Origin: Christensenella sp. UBA7707
GTDB taxonomy: Bacteria > Bacillota > Clostridia > Christensenellales > CAG-138
Direction: 5' to 3'
DNA length: 10,903 nt
Assembly: GCA_002482435.1 (NCBI GenBank)
Contig: DLFZ01000164.1
Span: forward strand, 1 to 10,903
This document shows, in pieces, positions 1 through 6,794 of this stretch. The translations under genes and the position numbers were made by a program. Position 1 is the first letter of the stretch. The number at the start of each line of letters is the position of its first letter. The notes beneath the pieces were generated by a model that saw only the letters and a program-made list of their open reading frames with translations, was not told where the DNA came from and made no database searches.

Positions 1-543
1 GAAATGCGCCTCATCGATTCTGCGGCGGATTCCGAATACCTCGCCCAAAAGGTTACGGATACGAACGGCTGCTATGTGGTGCCCGCGTTTACGGGCCTTG
101 GCGCGCCGCATTGGGATCAGTACGCGCGCGGCGCCATTGTGGGGCTTACGCGCGGCTGCAACAAGTACCACATCGTTCGCGCCACGCTCGACAGCATCGC
201 CTACCAAACGGGGGATGTGCTTGCCGCCATGCGGGCGGATTCGGGCATTGACCTTGCCACGCTCAAGGTGGACGGCGGCGCAAGCGCCAACAACTACCTC
301 ATGCAGGCGCAAGCCGATGTCATCGGCGCTCCGGTTATGCGTCCCACCTGCGTGGAAAGCACCGCCATGGGCGCTTGCTATCTTGCGGGGCTTGCCGTTG
401 GGTATTGGGAAAGCCGTGAAGACATACGCAAAAACTGGGCGGTAGACAGGGTGTTTGAACCGAAAATCAGCGCAGATGAGCGTGAAGCGCGCGTTTTGGG
501 CTGGAACAAGGCCGTAAAATGCGCTTACGGATGGGCAAAGTGA
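1..543 (+). CDS. glpK: Glycerol kinase, C-terminal part (5' end outside window)
   Basis: Glycerol kinase phosphorylates glycerol with ATP to sn-glycerol 3-phosphate in the cytoplasm. The frame is open from the first base, so the gene begins upstream; about 180 C-terminal residues remain of a usual ~500. The visible part is the second actin-like domain of the FGGY kinase family. It contains [15 protein letters not shown], the [11 protein letters not shown] segment, the helix [14 protein letters not shown], the phosphate-binding-type [12 protein letters not shown] segment (about residues 90-101 counted from the Met at base 4) and [17 protein letters not shown]. These match the E. coli GlpK C-terminus closely from memory. 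The TGA stop lies 4 nt before the next ATG, whose Shine-Dalgarno overlaps this gene's end. It heads a glycerol 3-phosphate oxidation operon, which supports the substrate. Alternatives such as other FGGY sugar kinases are unlikely given the resemblance. Confidence 0.96.
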   Translation, partial: EMRLIDSAADSEYLAQKVTDTNGCYVVPAFTGLGAPHWDQYARGAIVGLTRGCNKYHIVRATLDSIAYQTGDVLAAMRADSGIDLATLKVDGGASANNYLMQAQADVIGAPVMRPTCVESTAMGACYLAGLAVGYWESREDIRKNWAVDRVFEPKISADEREARVLGWNKAVKCAYGWAK

Positions 544-547
544 GGAG

Positions 548-2011
548 ATGAAGGGTTTGTACGACGTTGTAATCATCGGCGCAGGGGTCGTAGGCTGCGC
601 TGTGGCGCGCGAGCTTTCGCGCTACAAGGCACGCATCCTTGTTGTTGAAAAGGAGGCGGACGTTTGCTGCGGTACCTCCAAGGCCAACAGCGCCATCGTC
701 CACGCGGGCTACGATGCGGCGGCAGATAGCCTTATGGCCAAATTCAACGTGCAGGGCAACCGCATGATGGGAGAGCTCTGTGAGGAGCTTGACGTTTCCT
801 TTTCGCGCATCGGCAGCCTTGTTATTTGCCTGAGCGAGGAGGAGCGCCCCGCGCTTTTGCGCCTTTACGAAAACGGCGTAAAAAACGGCGTGGAGGGACT
901 TCGCATCGTGGAGCGGGAAGAGCTTTTAAGTATGGAGCCAAACGTGAGCGACGACGCCGTCGCCGCGCTTTACGCGCCCACGGCGGGCATCGTTTGCCCG
1001 TTCGGGCTTACGGCCGCCTTCGCTGAAAACGCCTTTACAAACGGCGCAGAGTTTCGCCTCAACACAAAGGTCGAGCGCATAGCCCCCGCAAAGGAGGGGT
1101 GGGAAGTAAAAACCGAAACGGAAACGATTCTCACCAAATGCGTGGTCAATGCGGCTGGCGTGTATTCGGACGTACTCCACAACATGGTTTCAGAAAAGAA
1201 AATCCGCATCACCCCAAGGCGGGGCGACTATTTTCTGCTCGACAAAAACACGGGCGATTTTGTAAGCCATGTGATTTTCTCCTTACCCGGCAAGCTCGGC
1301 AAGGGGGTGCTCGTAGCGCCTACGGTGCACGGCAACACCATCGTCGGCCCCACTGCCGTGGATGTTTCAGACCGTGAGGCTACCAATACCACCGCCGATG
1401 GATTGCGGGAGATTACCGAGAAAGCGGGCAGGAGCATAAAAAACCTACCCCTCAAGCAGGTCATCACAAGCTTTGCGGGCCTTCGTGCGCATGAAGACGG
1501 ACATGAGTTCGTTTTGGGTGAGGAAGAAGGCGCGCCGGGCTTTTTCGATTGCGCGGGCATCGAATCCCCGGGGCTTACGGCTGCGCCCGCCATCGGCAGG
1601 CATATTGCGCAGCTTATTCAAGAAAAACTTTCACTTGCGAAAAACCCTTCCTTCAACGGAACCCGAAAAGGGATTTTTGATCCGAAAACCCTTTCGAAGG
1701 AGGAATACGCAAAGCTTCTTCAGGAAAAGCCTGCGTACGGCAACATCGTGTGCCGTTGCGAAACCGTTTCGGAGGGCGAGATCTTAGATGCCATTCACCG
1801 GCCGCTCGGGGCAACGACGCTCGATGGGCTCAAACGCCGCGTGCGCGTGGGTTCGGGGCGTTGTCAGGCGGGCTTTTGCACGCCGCGCGCCGTGGAAATT
1901 CTGGCGCGCGAGCTTCACGTAAGCCAAAGTGAAATCACAAAAACGGGCGGCGCGTCGAGGCTCATCGTCGGAACTGCCAAGGATAGCATAGAGGGGGAGG
2001 CGCGCATATGA
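548..2011 (+). CDS. GlpA-type FAD-dependent glycerol-3-phosphate dehydrogenase with BFD-like [2Fe-2S] tail
   Basis: Probably oxidises glycerol 3-phosphate to dihydroxyacetone phosphate with FAD. The 487-aa protein starts with a Rossmann FAD-binding motif, VVIIGAGVVG (residues 7-16), and follows the DAO/GlpA fold (TSKANSAIVHAG at 43-54; VVNAAGVYSD at 199-208; near the end of the domain, GIESPGLTAAPAIG at 337-350). Residues ~398-460 form a BFD-like [2Fe-2S] domain with cysteines at 402, 404, 439 and 444 (CxC then CxxxxC). This architecture is known for GlpA and for related LhgO-like oxidoreductases, so the substrate rests partly on the adjacent glycerol kinase. The start is uncertain. The ATG abuts its AGGAG (543-547) with no spacer, while an in-frame TTG at 557 sits 9 nt from it and would give an MYDVVIIGAG start. 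The gene overlaps the next one by ATGA. No membrane segment is seen; attachment or electron transfer presumably uses the downstream partners. Confidence 0.9.
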   Translation: MKGLYDVVIIGAGVVGCAVARELSRYKARILVVEKEADVCCGTSKANSAIVHAGYDAAADSLMAKFNVQGNRMMGELCEELDVSFSRIGSLVICLSEEERPALLRLYENGVKNGVEGLRIVEREELLSMEPNVSDDAVAALYAPTAGIVCPFGLTAAFAENAFTNGAEFRLNTKVERIAPAKEGWEVKTETETILTKCVVNAAGVYSDVLHNMVSEKKIRITPRRGDYFLLDKNTGDFVSHVIFSLPGKLGKGVLVAPTVHGNTIVGPTAVDVSDREATNTTADGLREITEKAGRSIKNLPLKQVITSFAGLRAHEDGHEFVLGEEEGAPGFFDCAGIESPGLTAAPAIGRHIAQLIQEKLSLAKNPSFNGTRKGIFDPKTLSKEEYAKLLQEKPAYGNIVCRCETVSEGEILDAIHRPLGATTLDGLKRRVRVGSGRCQAGFCTPRAVEILARELHVSQSEITKTGGASRLIVGTAKDSIEGEARI

Positions 2012-3273
2012 AACGGTATGAGATTGTTATCATCGGCGGCGGCCCCGCCGGGCTTGCCGCGGCCGTTGCGGCGTACGACGAGGGGGTGAGGAGCATCCTC
2101 ATTCTCGAGCGCGATAGGGAGCTTGGCGGCATTTTGAACCAGTGCATCCACAACGGGTTTGGCCTTCATACCTTCAAAGAGGAGCTGACCGGCCCGGAGT
2201 ACGCGCAGCGCTATGTAAACATGGTGCTGGTGCGCGGTATCGAGTACCGGCTCAACACCATGGTGCTCGAAATAAGCCCCGAAAAACATATCCGCGCGGT
2301 AAGCCGCGAGGATGGGCTTATCGAAATTGAGGCGGGTGCGATCATTCTCGCTATGGGCTGCCGCGAAAGGAGCCGTGGTGCACTCAACATCCCCGGCTAC
2401 CGCCCTGCGGGCATTTATTCTGCGGGTACGGCGCAGCGCCTTGTGAACATGGAGGGCTTTCTGCCGGGCCGCGAGGTGGTAATCTTGGGTTCCGGTGACA
2501 TCGGCCTTATCATGGCGCGCCGCATGACGCTTGAGGGCGCGAAGGTGAAGGTTGTGGCCGAGATCATGCCGTTTTCGGGCGGGCTTAAGCGCAACATCGT
2601 GCAATGCTTGGACGATTACGGCATTCCCTTAAAGCTCAGCCATACGGTCGTCAACATCGAAGGAAAAGAGCGCGTGGAGGGCGTGACCATCGCCGCCGTG
2701 GATGAAAACTTAAAGCCCATTCCGGGCACGGAGGAGCATTATCCCTGCGACACGCTGCTTCTTTCCGTAGGGCTTATCCCCGAAAACGAGTTGAGCCGGG
2801 GCATGGGTGTTTGCATCAACCCTGTTACAAACGGCCCCGTGGTGAACGAAAGCCTTGCTACCTGTATTTCAGGCGTGTTTGCGGCGGGCAACGTTTTGCA
2901 TGTGCACGACCTTGTGGATTATGTTTCCGAGGAGGCAGCAGCCGCGGGGAAAAACGCCGCGCGCTACGTTGCGCGTGCCCTCGAGGAAAATCCGCGCCAC
3001 GAAATACCGCTTCTGCCGCAAAACGGCGTGCGTTATACGGTGCCGTATTCCGTGGATCCTTCCTTGCTTCAGGAAACCCTCACGGTGCGCTTTCGCGTAG
3101 GCGCGGAATACCGCAATTGCTTTGTGAGCGTATACTTCGACGATGAGCGCATGGTACACAAAAAGCGCCCCATCCTTGCCCCGGGCGAAATGGAGCAGGT
3201 AACGCTTCAAAAGGCGTGGTTCTTGGAGCGACCCAATCTCAAGGCCGTTTCGGTGATGGTGGAGGAGGCGTAA
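2008..3273 (+). CDS. FAD/NAD(P)-dependent pyridine nucleotide-disulphide-type oxidoreductase of the glycerol operon
   Basis: A 421-aa two-dinucleotide-binding flavoprotein, likely the electron-transfer partner of the upstream GlpA-type dehydrogenase. It has an N-terminal FAD motif IIGGGPAG (8-15), an internal NAD(P)-binding motif VILGSGDIG (158-166), and the second FAD motif near ISGVFAAGNV (287-296). No CxxC redox disulphide is present; the only nearby cysteine is C46 in GGILNQCIHNGFG. From ~340 to the end there is a separate small beta-rich-looking domain. Translation is coupled to the preceding gene: the start ATG overlaps its TGA (ATGA), and GGGGGAGG lies 7 nt upstream. Comparable Firmicutes operons place such a protein between the GlpA-like and DUF1667 genes, where it stands in for GlpB. 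An NADH-linked role is inference. Annotation pipelines usually name it only FAD-dependent oxidoreductase. Confidence 0.88.
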   Translation: MKRYEIVIIGGGPAGLAAAVAAYDEGVRSILILERDRELGGILNQCIHNGFGLHTFKEELTGPEYAQRYVNMVLVRGIEYRLNTMVLEISPEKHIRAVSREDGLIEIEAGAIILAMGCRERSRGALNIPGYRPAGIYSAGTAQRLVNMEGFLPGREVVILGSGDIGLIMARRMTLEGAKVKVVAEIMPFSGGLKRNIVQCLDDYGIPLKLSHTVVNIEGKERVEGVTIAAVDENLKPIPGTEEHYPCDTLLLSVGLIPENELSRGMGVCINPVTNGPVVNESLATCISGVFAAGNVLHVHDLVDYVSEEAAAAGKNAARYVARALEENPRHEIPLLPQNGVRYTVPYSVDPSLLQETLTVRFRVGAEYRNCFVSVYFDDERMVHKKRPILAPGEMEQVTLQKAWFLERPNLKAVSVMVEEA

Positions 3274-3277
3274 CGCA

Positions 3278-3646
3278 ATGGAAACAAAACGGCTTATCTG
3301 CATCGGTTGCCCGCTCGGCTGCCCCATGAAGGTGACGCTTAACGATGCGGGGGAGGTACAGTCGGTTGAGGGCTTCACCTGCCGCAAGGGCGATGTTTAC
3401 GCGCGCAAGGAGGTTGTAAACCCCACGCGCACTGTCACGAGTACGGTGCATGTAATCGGCGCAATAAAGGGGGAGCCTACGGTTTCGTGCAAAACCAAAA
3501 CCGACGTGCCCAAAAGCAAAATTTACGATGTTATGCGGGATTTGAAGGGCGTTACCGTACCCGCCCCCGTCTACATCGGCGACGTGGTAAAGGCAAACGT
3601 CGGCAATACGGGCGTGGATATGGTAGCCACGCGGCAGGTGCTATAA
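3278..3646 (+). CDS. DUF1667 small cysteine-motif protein
   Basis: A 122-aa soluble protein of the DUF1667 family, whose biochemical function I do not know. Its N-terminus carries a CxxCxxxC motif (C8, C11, C15 within LICIGCPLGCP), followed by C35 in GFTCRKGDVYA and a further C71. The first four cysteines look suited to bind an Fe-S cluster or a metal. The rest is a compact domain rich in beta-strand-like sequence (TVHVIGAIKG; PAPVYIGDVVKANVG). It follows the FAD oxidoreductase gene by 4 nt with GGAGGAGG 9 nt before the ATG, and is the last gene of the glycerol operon. The constant pairing of this family with GlpA/GlpB-like flavoproteins suggests a small electron-transfer or cluster-bearing subunit, possibly replacing the Fe-S protein GlpC. 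That is inference from context only. Confidence 0.88.
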   Translation: METKRLICIGCPLGCPMKVTLNDAGEVQSVEGFTCRKGDVYARKEVVNPTRTVTSTVHVIGAIKGEPTVSCKTKTDVPKSKIYDVMRDLKGVTVPAPVYIGDVVKANVGNTGVDMVATRQVL

Positions 3647-3661
3647 AGGCTTACTTTTATA

Positions 3662-3720
3662 GAGGTTCCGCCTCCATGCCTCCGCTTCTTTTCTTGGAAG
3701 AAAAGAAGCAAAAGAACCTT
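3662..3720. repeat. Nested palindromic element downstream of the glycerol operon
   Basis: The core is a perfect 12-bp inverted repeat, GCTTCTTTTCTT (3684-3695) and AAGAAAAGAAGC (3698-3709), with only GG between. It is enclosed by a second pair of arms, AGGTTC (3663-3668) and GAACCT (3714-3719). The element is non-coding, lies between two convergent genes, and has the look of a dispersed palindromic repeat. Whether copies exist elsewhere cannot be seen from this window. It could also act as a secondary terminator or mRNA-end stabiliser. Confidence 0.5.
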
Positions 3721-3751
3721 ACAGGAAAGAGCAAGAAAATAGATTTGTAAG

Positions 3752-3782
3752 CAAATGCGCCCCAAGTGACGGGGCGCATTTG
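3752..3782. terminator. Hairpin terminator between convergent glycerol operon and membrane-protein gene
   Basis: A perfect 12-bp stem, CAAATGCGCCCC (3752-3763) with GGGGCGCATTTG (3771-3782), and a 7-nt loop. On the + strand it is followed by TGCTTTTC and on the - strand by a moderately T-rich stretch, so T-tracts are weak on both sides. Its position between two convergent stops suggests bidirectional termination. Confidence 0.7.
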
Positions 3783-3810
3783 TGCTTTTCAGAAGTTGTG
3801 AAACTGTAAC

Positions 3811-5085
3811 TTACATTTCTTCCTTCACAAGCTTCAGCCGCCAGCGCGGGTATTTTTTTGCAGAGCTGTCGTCCACGAGAGCGCCGTTATAGAGTATGGA
3901 AAAAAGCAGGCCCATGAGCGCCGCGTTGCAAAGCATTGCGGCGTTGCCATCCGAAACGAAGGGGAGGGGGTAAGCGAAAAATGCAGCTAACCCAAGGTTC
4001 GTAAGGAAGTAACCGATAAACTGCATAAACAGGTGCAACGTTATGCCAAGAGAAGCAAGGCGGTACAACATGCTTTTTTGCTTGAAGCATGATCGCAGCG
4101 CAAACGCGAAAAATGCGGCGAACAGCCCTCCCACGATCACGAATATGATGCGTCCGAGCCTTAGGGCAACAAAAACCAAGAAAAAGTCGGTGACGCTGCG
4201 CCATGTGCCTGAATAAACATGTTCGATTTGGGAAAAAAGCGAAATGTCCGTCATCCCAAACCACGGCGTTTTAGAAAGAATATCCTTGACAAGCGCAAGA
4301 AGGTACATGCTATCCGACGCGGGAAATGCTGCCACAATACACTTTGCGCAATAGGGTACCATTGGCACAAGTAGGATAAGCGCCGTCAGCCATTTCTTGC
4401 ACGTGAACCAGCCTGAGAGCACCGCAAAAACAAGCTGAGCAACGCAAATGCAGACGAGTATTGCCACTAAAACACCGCTCAGGAAAAAGTAGAAAAGCAT
4501 TTGCGCCAACAAGGCCGCGCCGAGAAGCAGAATACCTATTGCGCCGCGCCCCCGTTGCTTATAGATAAGCAAGGCATAAAGCGCGGGGAAAAACATCGGC
4601 GGATAATAGATGTAGATGGGAAAAGACTCCCCCACGAGCGGGCCGAGAAATGTAGCCGCAAGAGATAAAAGGTAAACCCCGTAAAGCGGCCACGCAAACT
4701 TTACAAGCCGCGGGAACGGTACAAAATAGGCAGCCGCGAACACAACAGGCAAAAGAAACGTGAAAACGGTAGCCTCCAATATGCCCGCACGAATGCTGCG
4801 GAAAAAAAGACCTATGGCTATGATAAGTGCAAACGGTATCCATACCCCGTAATTCTTCGGCGGGCGGTACGCGGCGTCAAAGCGCGCGCCGATTTCGGCC
4901 GCGTTGCCCATTTCCAACACTGCGAGGCGTTCGGCTTCGCCCTCTTCCATGCCGTTTTCCAGAAAGCCGCGCCGCGCATCGGAAATGTGGTCGGAAAGCT
5001 CCTTGCGGATTGTGTTATGCGCCCGCTTCCAGCGCACATGTAAAAGCACCTCGTTTAAATAAGCGTCCGCCGTGTTAAGCTCCAC
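3811..5085 (-). CDS. HAAS/permease-prefix domain protein with divergent FtsW/RodA (SEDS)-like membrane body
   Basis: A 424-aa membrane protein. Residues 1-~75 are a soluble helical domain (IRKELSDHISD, then GMEEGEAERLAVLEMGNAAEIGARFD) typical of the HAAS/permease-prefix domain often encoded beside PadR regulators. From ~80 on there are about nine or ten hydrophobic segments. The C-terminal part recalls SEDS glycosyltransferases: SVTDFFLVFVALRLG (298-311) resembles the FtsW/RodA loop HTDFIFA..EELG that holds the catalytic Asp (here D300). In addition, NLGLAAFFAYPLPFVSDGN (363-381) resembles the FtsW/RodA/SpoVE signature ending PLPFxSYGG, with YGG changed to DGN. The body is short and lacks the usual EELG acid, so peptidoglycan polymerase activity is doubtful. 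The start is GTG, 8 nt after AAGGGGGG, overlapping the padR end by 11 nt, so translation is probably coupled. The SEDS link is motif-level inference; a plain permease-prefix membrane protein is the safe name. Confidence 0.82.
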   Translation of the reverse strand: MELNTADAYLNEVLLHVRWKRAHNTIRKELSDHISDARRGFLENGMEEGEAERLAVLEMGNAAEIGARFDAAYRPPKNYGVWIPFALIIAIGLFFRSIRAGILEATVFTFLLPVVFAAAYFVPFPRLVKFAWPLYGVYLLSLAATFLGPLVGESFPIYIYYPPMFFPALYALLIYKQRGRGAIGILLLGAALLAQMLFYFFLSGVLVAILVCICVAQLVFAVLSGWFTCKKWLTALILLVPMVPYCAKCIVAAFPASDSMYLLALVKDILSKTPWFGMTDISLFSQIEHVYSGTWRSVTDFFLVFVALRLGRIIFVIVGGLFAAFFAFALRSCFKQKSMLYRLASLGITLHLFMQFIGYFLTNLGLAAFFAYPLPFVSDGNAAMLCNAALMGLLFSILYNGALVDDSSAKKYPRWRLKLVKEEM

Positions 5086-5416
5086 AAAACGCGCCCCCCT
5101 TCAGCACGTTTGTGACTGCCGTGGAAAAATTCTCCCACTCGGCTTGCTTCTGTAAAAGGTGTGATTTGCCGCGCTCCGTCAGCGCGTAGTAGCGGCGCTC
5201 GCGCCCTTCCGCCGTGCTTGTATACGAACGCACAAGCCCCTTGGTTTCAAGCGTGTGCAAAAGCGGGTACAGCGTGCCCGCCTTAAGCGCAAACACGTCG
5301 TTGGAGCGCTCCCTTAAGGTTTCGGTCATTTGGTAGCCGTACATGTCCCGTTCTTCGAGAAGCTTCAAAAGCAGCATTCCCGCGCTGCCCCCGATCAGGC
5401 CTTTGTCTGCAGGCAT
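5075..5416 (-). CDS. PadR-family transcriptional regulator
   Basis: A 113-aa winged-helix repressor of the short PadR type (PadR-s2-like). Visible family features are the N-terminal LLLKLLEERDMYGYQM helix region, FALKAGTLYPLLHTLETKGLV (recognition helix and start of the wing, about 42-62) and GRERRYYALTERGK (wing and following helix, about 71-84). The reading frame extends 13 codons further upstream, but the ATG at 5414-5416 is chosen because GAGGAGG sits 7 nt before it, and because the longer version would run through its own RBS and into the operator. The protein probably binds the inverted repeat over its promoter and controls itself and the overlapping membrane-protein gene, as is usual for PadR/HAAS pairs. 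The inducing ligand cannot be deduced. Confidence 0.93.
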   Translation of the reverse strand: MPADKGLIGGSAGMLLLKLLEERDMYGYQMTETLRERSNDVFALKAGTLYPLLHTLETKGLVRSYTSTAEGRERRYYALTERGKSHLLQKQAEWENFSTAVTNVLKGGAFCGA

Positions 5417-5436
5417 AACTTTGCCTCCTCTTAAAG

Positions 5437-5477
5437 ATATCGACCATCTACCCATAGCATAGATAGATGGTCGATAT
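5437..5477. promoter_or_regulatory. Probable PadR operator (14-bp inverted repeat)
   Basis: A perfect inverted repeat, ATATCGACCATCTA (5437-5450) and TAGATGGTCGATAT (5464-5477), with a 13-bp spacer. The spacer contains the -10 box of the padR promoter and the upstream arm fills most of the -35/-10 spacer. A dimer bound here would block RNA polymerase, which fits autorepression. The assignment to PadR is by position, not by a known consensus. Confidence 0.75.
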
Positions 5478-5484
5478 AAGTCAA
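5456..5484 (-). promoter_or_regulatory. padR promoter
   Basis: On the - strand, TTGACT (5479-5484) is followed by a 17-bp spacer and TATGCT (5456-5461). This is a good sigma-A-type promoter about 40 nt upstream of the padR start codon and interleaved with the inverted repeat. Confidence 0.75.
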
Positions 5485-5564
5485 GGCTAAACTTGTGAAT
5501 ATTTTTATAAGTCGCATGCCGCTGCTGAAAGTGAATTGCGCGCGCAGATCATATGAATATGGCT

Positions 5565-6581
5565 CTATGCCCGAATTTTCTTCCTTTTGAGCCACGCGGC
5601 AATGTCGCTCATAGTTTCTTTGAGGCTTCGCGTGCTGTAACCAAGCTCGCGGCTAGCCTTTTCGTGCGAATAGAGCGCGTTTTTGGAAAGCGTCATCAGC
5701 GAATAGCGGGTGAACACCGGCGTTTTTTTGGTAAGCCGGTAATAAAGTTCCGCAAACGGCGCCACGGCCTTGGCCACAAAAAGCGGGAGGAAAAGCTTGA
5801 GCCGCTTCAAGCCTGCGGCGTCCGAAAAGGTGTTGAAAAACTCCTTCAGGTCAATGAAACGGTTGGAGAGGATGTAGCATTCGCCGCGCGTTCCTTTTTC
5901 GGCCGCAAGCAAAATGCCCTCCGCCACATCGCGCACATCCACAAAGTCGAACCCGCCGCGCACCGCCATTTTGAAGCGGCCACGCACAAGGCTTTTAAGC
6001 ATATGGGGGATGTTGCCCGTGTCGAGCGCGTTCGGGCCAATGATGCCCGCCGGATGCACCACCACGGCATCAAGCCCTTCCTTTGCGGCATCGAGCACAA
6101 GCTGCGTTGCCTCGGCCTTTGTTTTGGCGTACTGGCCGTGTACGTTCTGCGCGCTAAATGAGGAAATCTCACCCATCGTTTCCCCTTCGGGCAGAAGGGG
6201 AATGGCGTGTACAGAGCTTACATATACAAGCCGCTTCACGCCGTGCGCTTTGCACGCGTCGATGATGTTTTTTGTGCCGCCCACATTTACGCCGTAAATA
6301 CGAGGGTCCTTTTTTTCTGAAATGCTGATGATGCCAGCGCAATGGATTAGTACAAATACCGCGCCGTTTGCGTTTTCAAACAAGCTCTCAAGCGACGATT
6401 GATCGCGCACATCGCCCCTGAATACGCTCAGTTGGCGCGGGTTTGCGTTAACAAAATCCGGCACTTGCTCGCCGTTTAGCAAAAACGCGCGCACCTCCAG
6501 GCCCTTTTTCAAAAGCGCATCGGTCACATGGCTGCCCAAATGCCCCGCCGCACCGGTCACAATATAAATGGTTCGTTCCAT
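5565..6581 (-). CDS. Extended SDR / NAD-dependent epimerase-dehydratase family protein
   Basis: A 338-aa cytosolic NAD(P)-dependent oxidoreductase of the extended short-chain dehydrogenase family. The N-terminal Rossmann motif is VTGAAGHLGSHV (8-19), followed by FRGDVRD (54-60), the active-site serine region VYVSSVHA (119-126), and the catalytic YAKTK motif (Y151, K155). HPAGIIGP and GGFDFVDVRDVAEGILLA follow; these are typical of the dihydroflavonol-4-reductase-like/atypical extended SDR branch. The substrate is unknown; a nucleotide sugar, a small ketone/aldehyde or a lipid-linked compound are all possible. The ATG at 6579-6581 is preferred because AAGGAGGG ends 6 nt upstream of it, whereas the Met two codons earlier abuts that RBS. 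The gene is divergent from a TetR-family regulator, which probably controls it. No clear terminator follows before the padR region. Confidence 0.92.
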   Translation of the reverse strand: MERTIYIVTGAAGHLGSHVTDALLKKGLEVRAFLLNGEQVPDFVNANPRQLSVFRGDVRDQSSLESLFENANGAVFVLIHCAGIISISEKKDPRIYGVNVGGTKNIIDACKAHGVKRLVYVSSVHAIPLLPEGETMGEISSFSAQNVHGQYAKTKAEATQLVLDAAKEGLDAVVVHPAGIIGPNALDTGNIPHMLKSLVRGRFKMAVRGGFDFVDVRDVAEGILLAAEKGTRGECYILSNRFIDLKEFFNTFSDAAGLKRLKLFLPLFVAKAVAPFAELYYRLTKKTPVFTRYSLMTLSKNALYSHEKASRELGYSTRSLKETMSDIAAWLKRKKIRA

Positions 6582-6676
6582 ATCCATCCCTCCTTGGGAA
6601 GTTTGCCCGCAAAAATGTCGGGGGGCATTCATAAAAAAAGTAACAACTACCAAAACGTTGCAATGTTATCCGAACG

Positions 6677-6718
6677 GGCCGGTCGAAAGCTGCGCGATGC
6701 ACAAACTTTCGAACGGCC
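6677..6718. promoter_or_regulatory. 13-bp inverted repeat, candidate TetR operator
   Basis: Arms GGCCGGTCGAAAG (6677-6689) and CTTTCGAACGGCC (6706-6718) match in 12 of 13 pairs, with a 16-nt spacer. The repeat lies just upstream of the tetR -35 box and within the leader of the SDR transcript. It could be the DNA operator for the divergent TetR regulator, or a hairpin in the SDR mRNA leader. Confidence 0.5.
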
Positions 6719-6720
6719 TA

Positions 6721-6749
6721 TTGTATTTTGAACACAATTCAATTATAAT
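6721..6749 (+). promoter_or_regulatory. tetR promoter
   Basis: TTGTAT (6721-6726), 17-bp spacer, and a consensus TATAAT (6744-6749). It would start transcription near 6756, giving a leader of about 120 nt before the tetR start codon. Its -10 box overlaps that of the divergent SDR promoter. Confidence 0.7.
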
Positions 6750-6770
6750 TTCACTATGCACATTAAACAA
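6742..6770 (-). promoter_or_regulatory. SDR gene promoter, overlapping the tetR promoter
   Basis: On the - strand, TTGTTT (6765-6770), 17-bp spacer, TATAAT (6742-6747). The two -10 boxes share four base pairs, so only one polymerase can occupy the region at a time. The SDR leader would be about 150 nt. Confidence 0.6.
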
Positions 6771-6794
6771 CAGTCAGTTCGTTATCTATTGCGC

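Noticed and set aside
1915..2604. Long open frame (229 codons) on the - strand opposite the two flavoprotein genes
   Set aside because: It lies wholly antisense to well-recognised coding sequence, is rich in His/Arg/Ala as expected for a shadow frame in GC-rich DNA, and has no RBS.
5551..5562. Small inverted repeat near the SDR stop as its terminator
   Set aside because: The arms are only five AT-rich pairs and no T-tract follows on the - strand, so it would not terminate transcription.
5553..6161. 202-codon + strand frame opposite the SDR gene
   Set aside because: Antisense to an SDR with all catalytic motifs; composition is that of a shadow frame.
6654..6667. Imperfect palindrome AACGTTGCAATGTT in the SDR leader as an operator
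   Set aside because: Two mismatches in 14 positions and a low-complexity setting; the 13-bp repeat nearby is much stronger.
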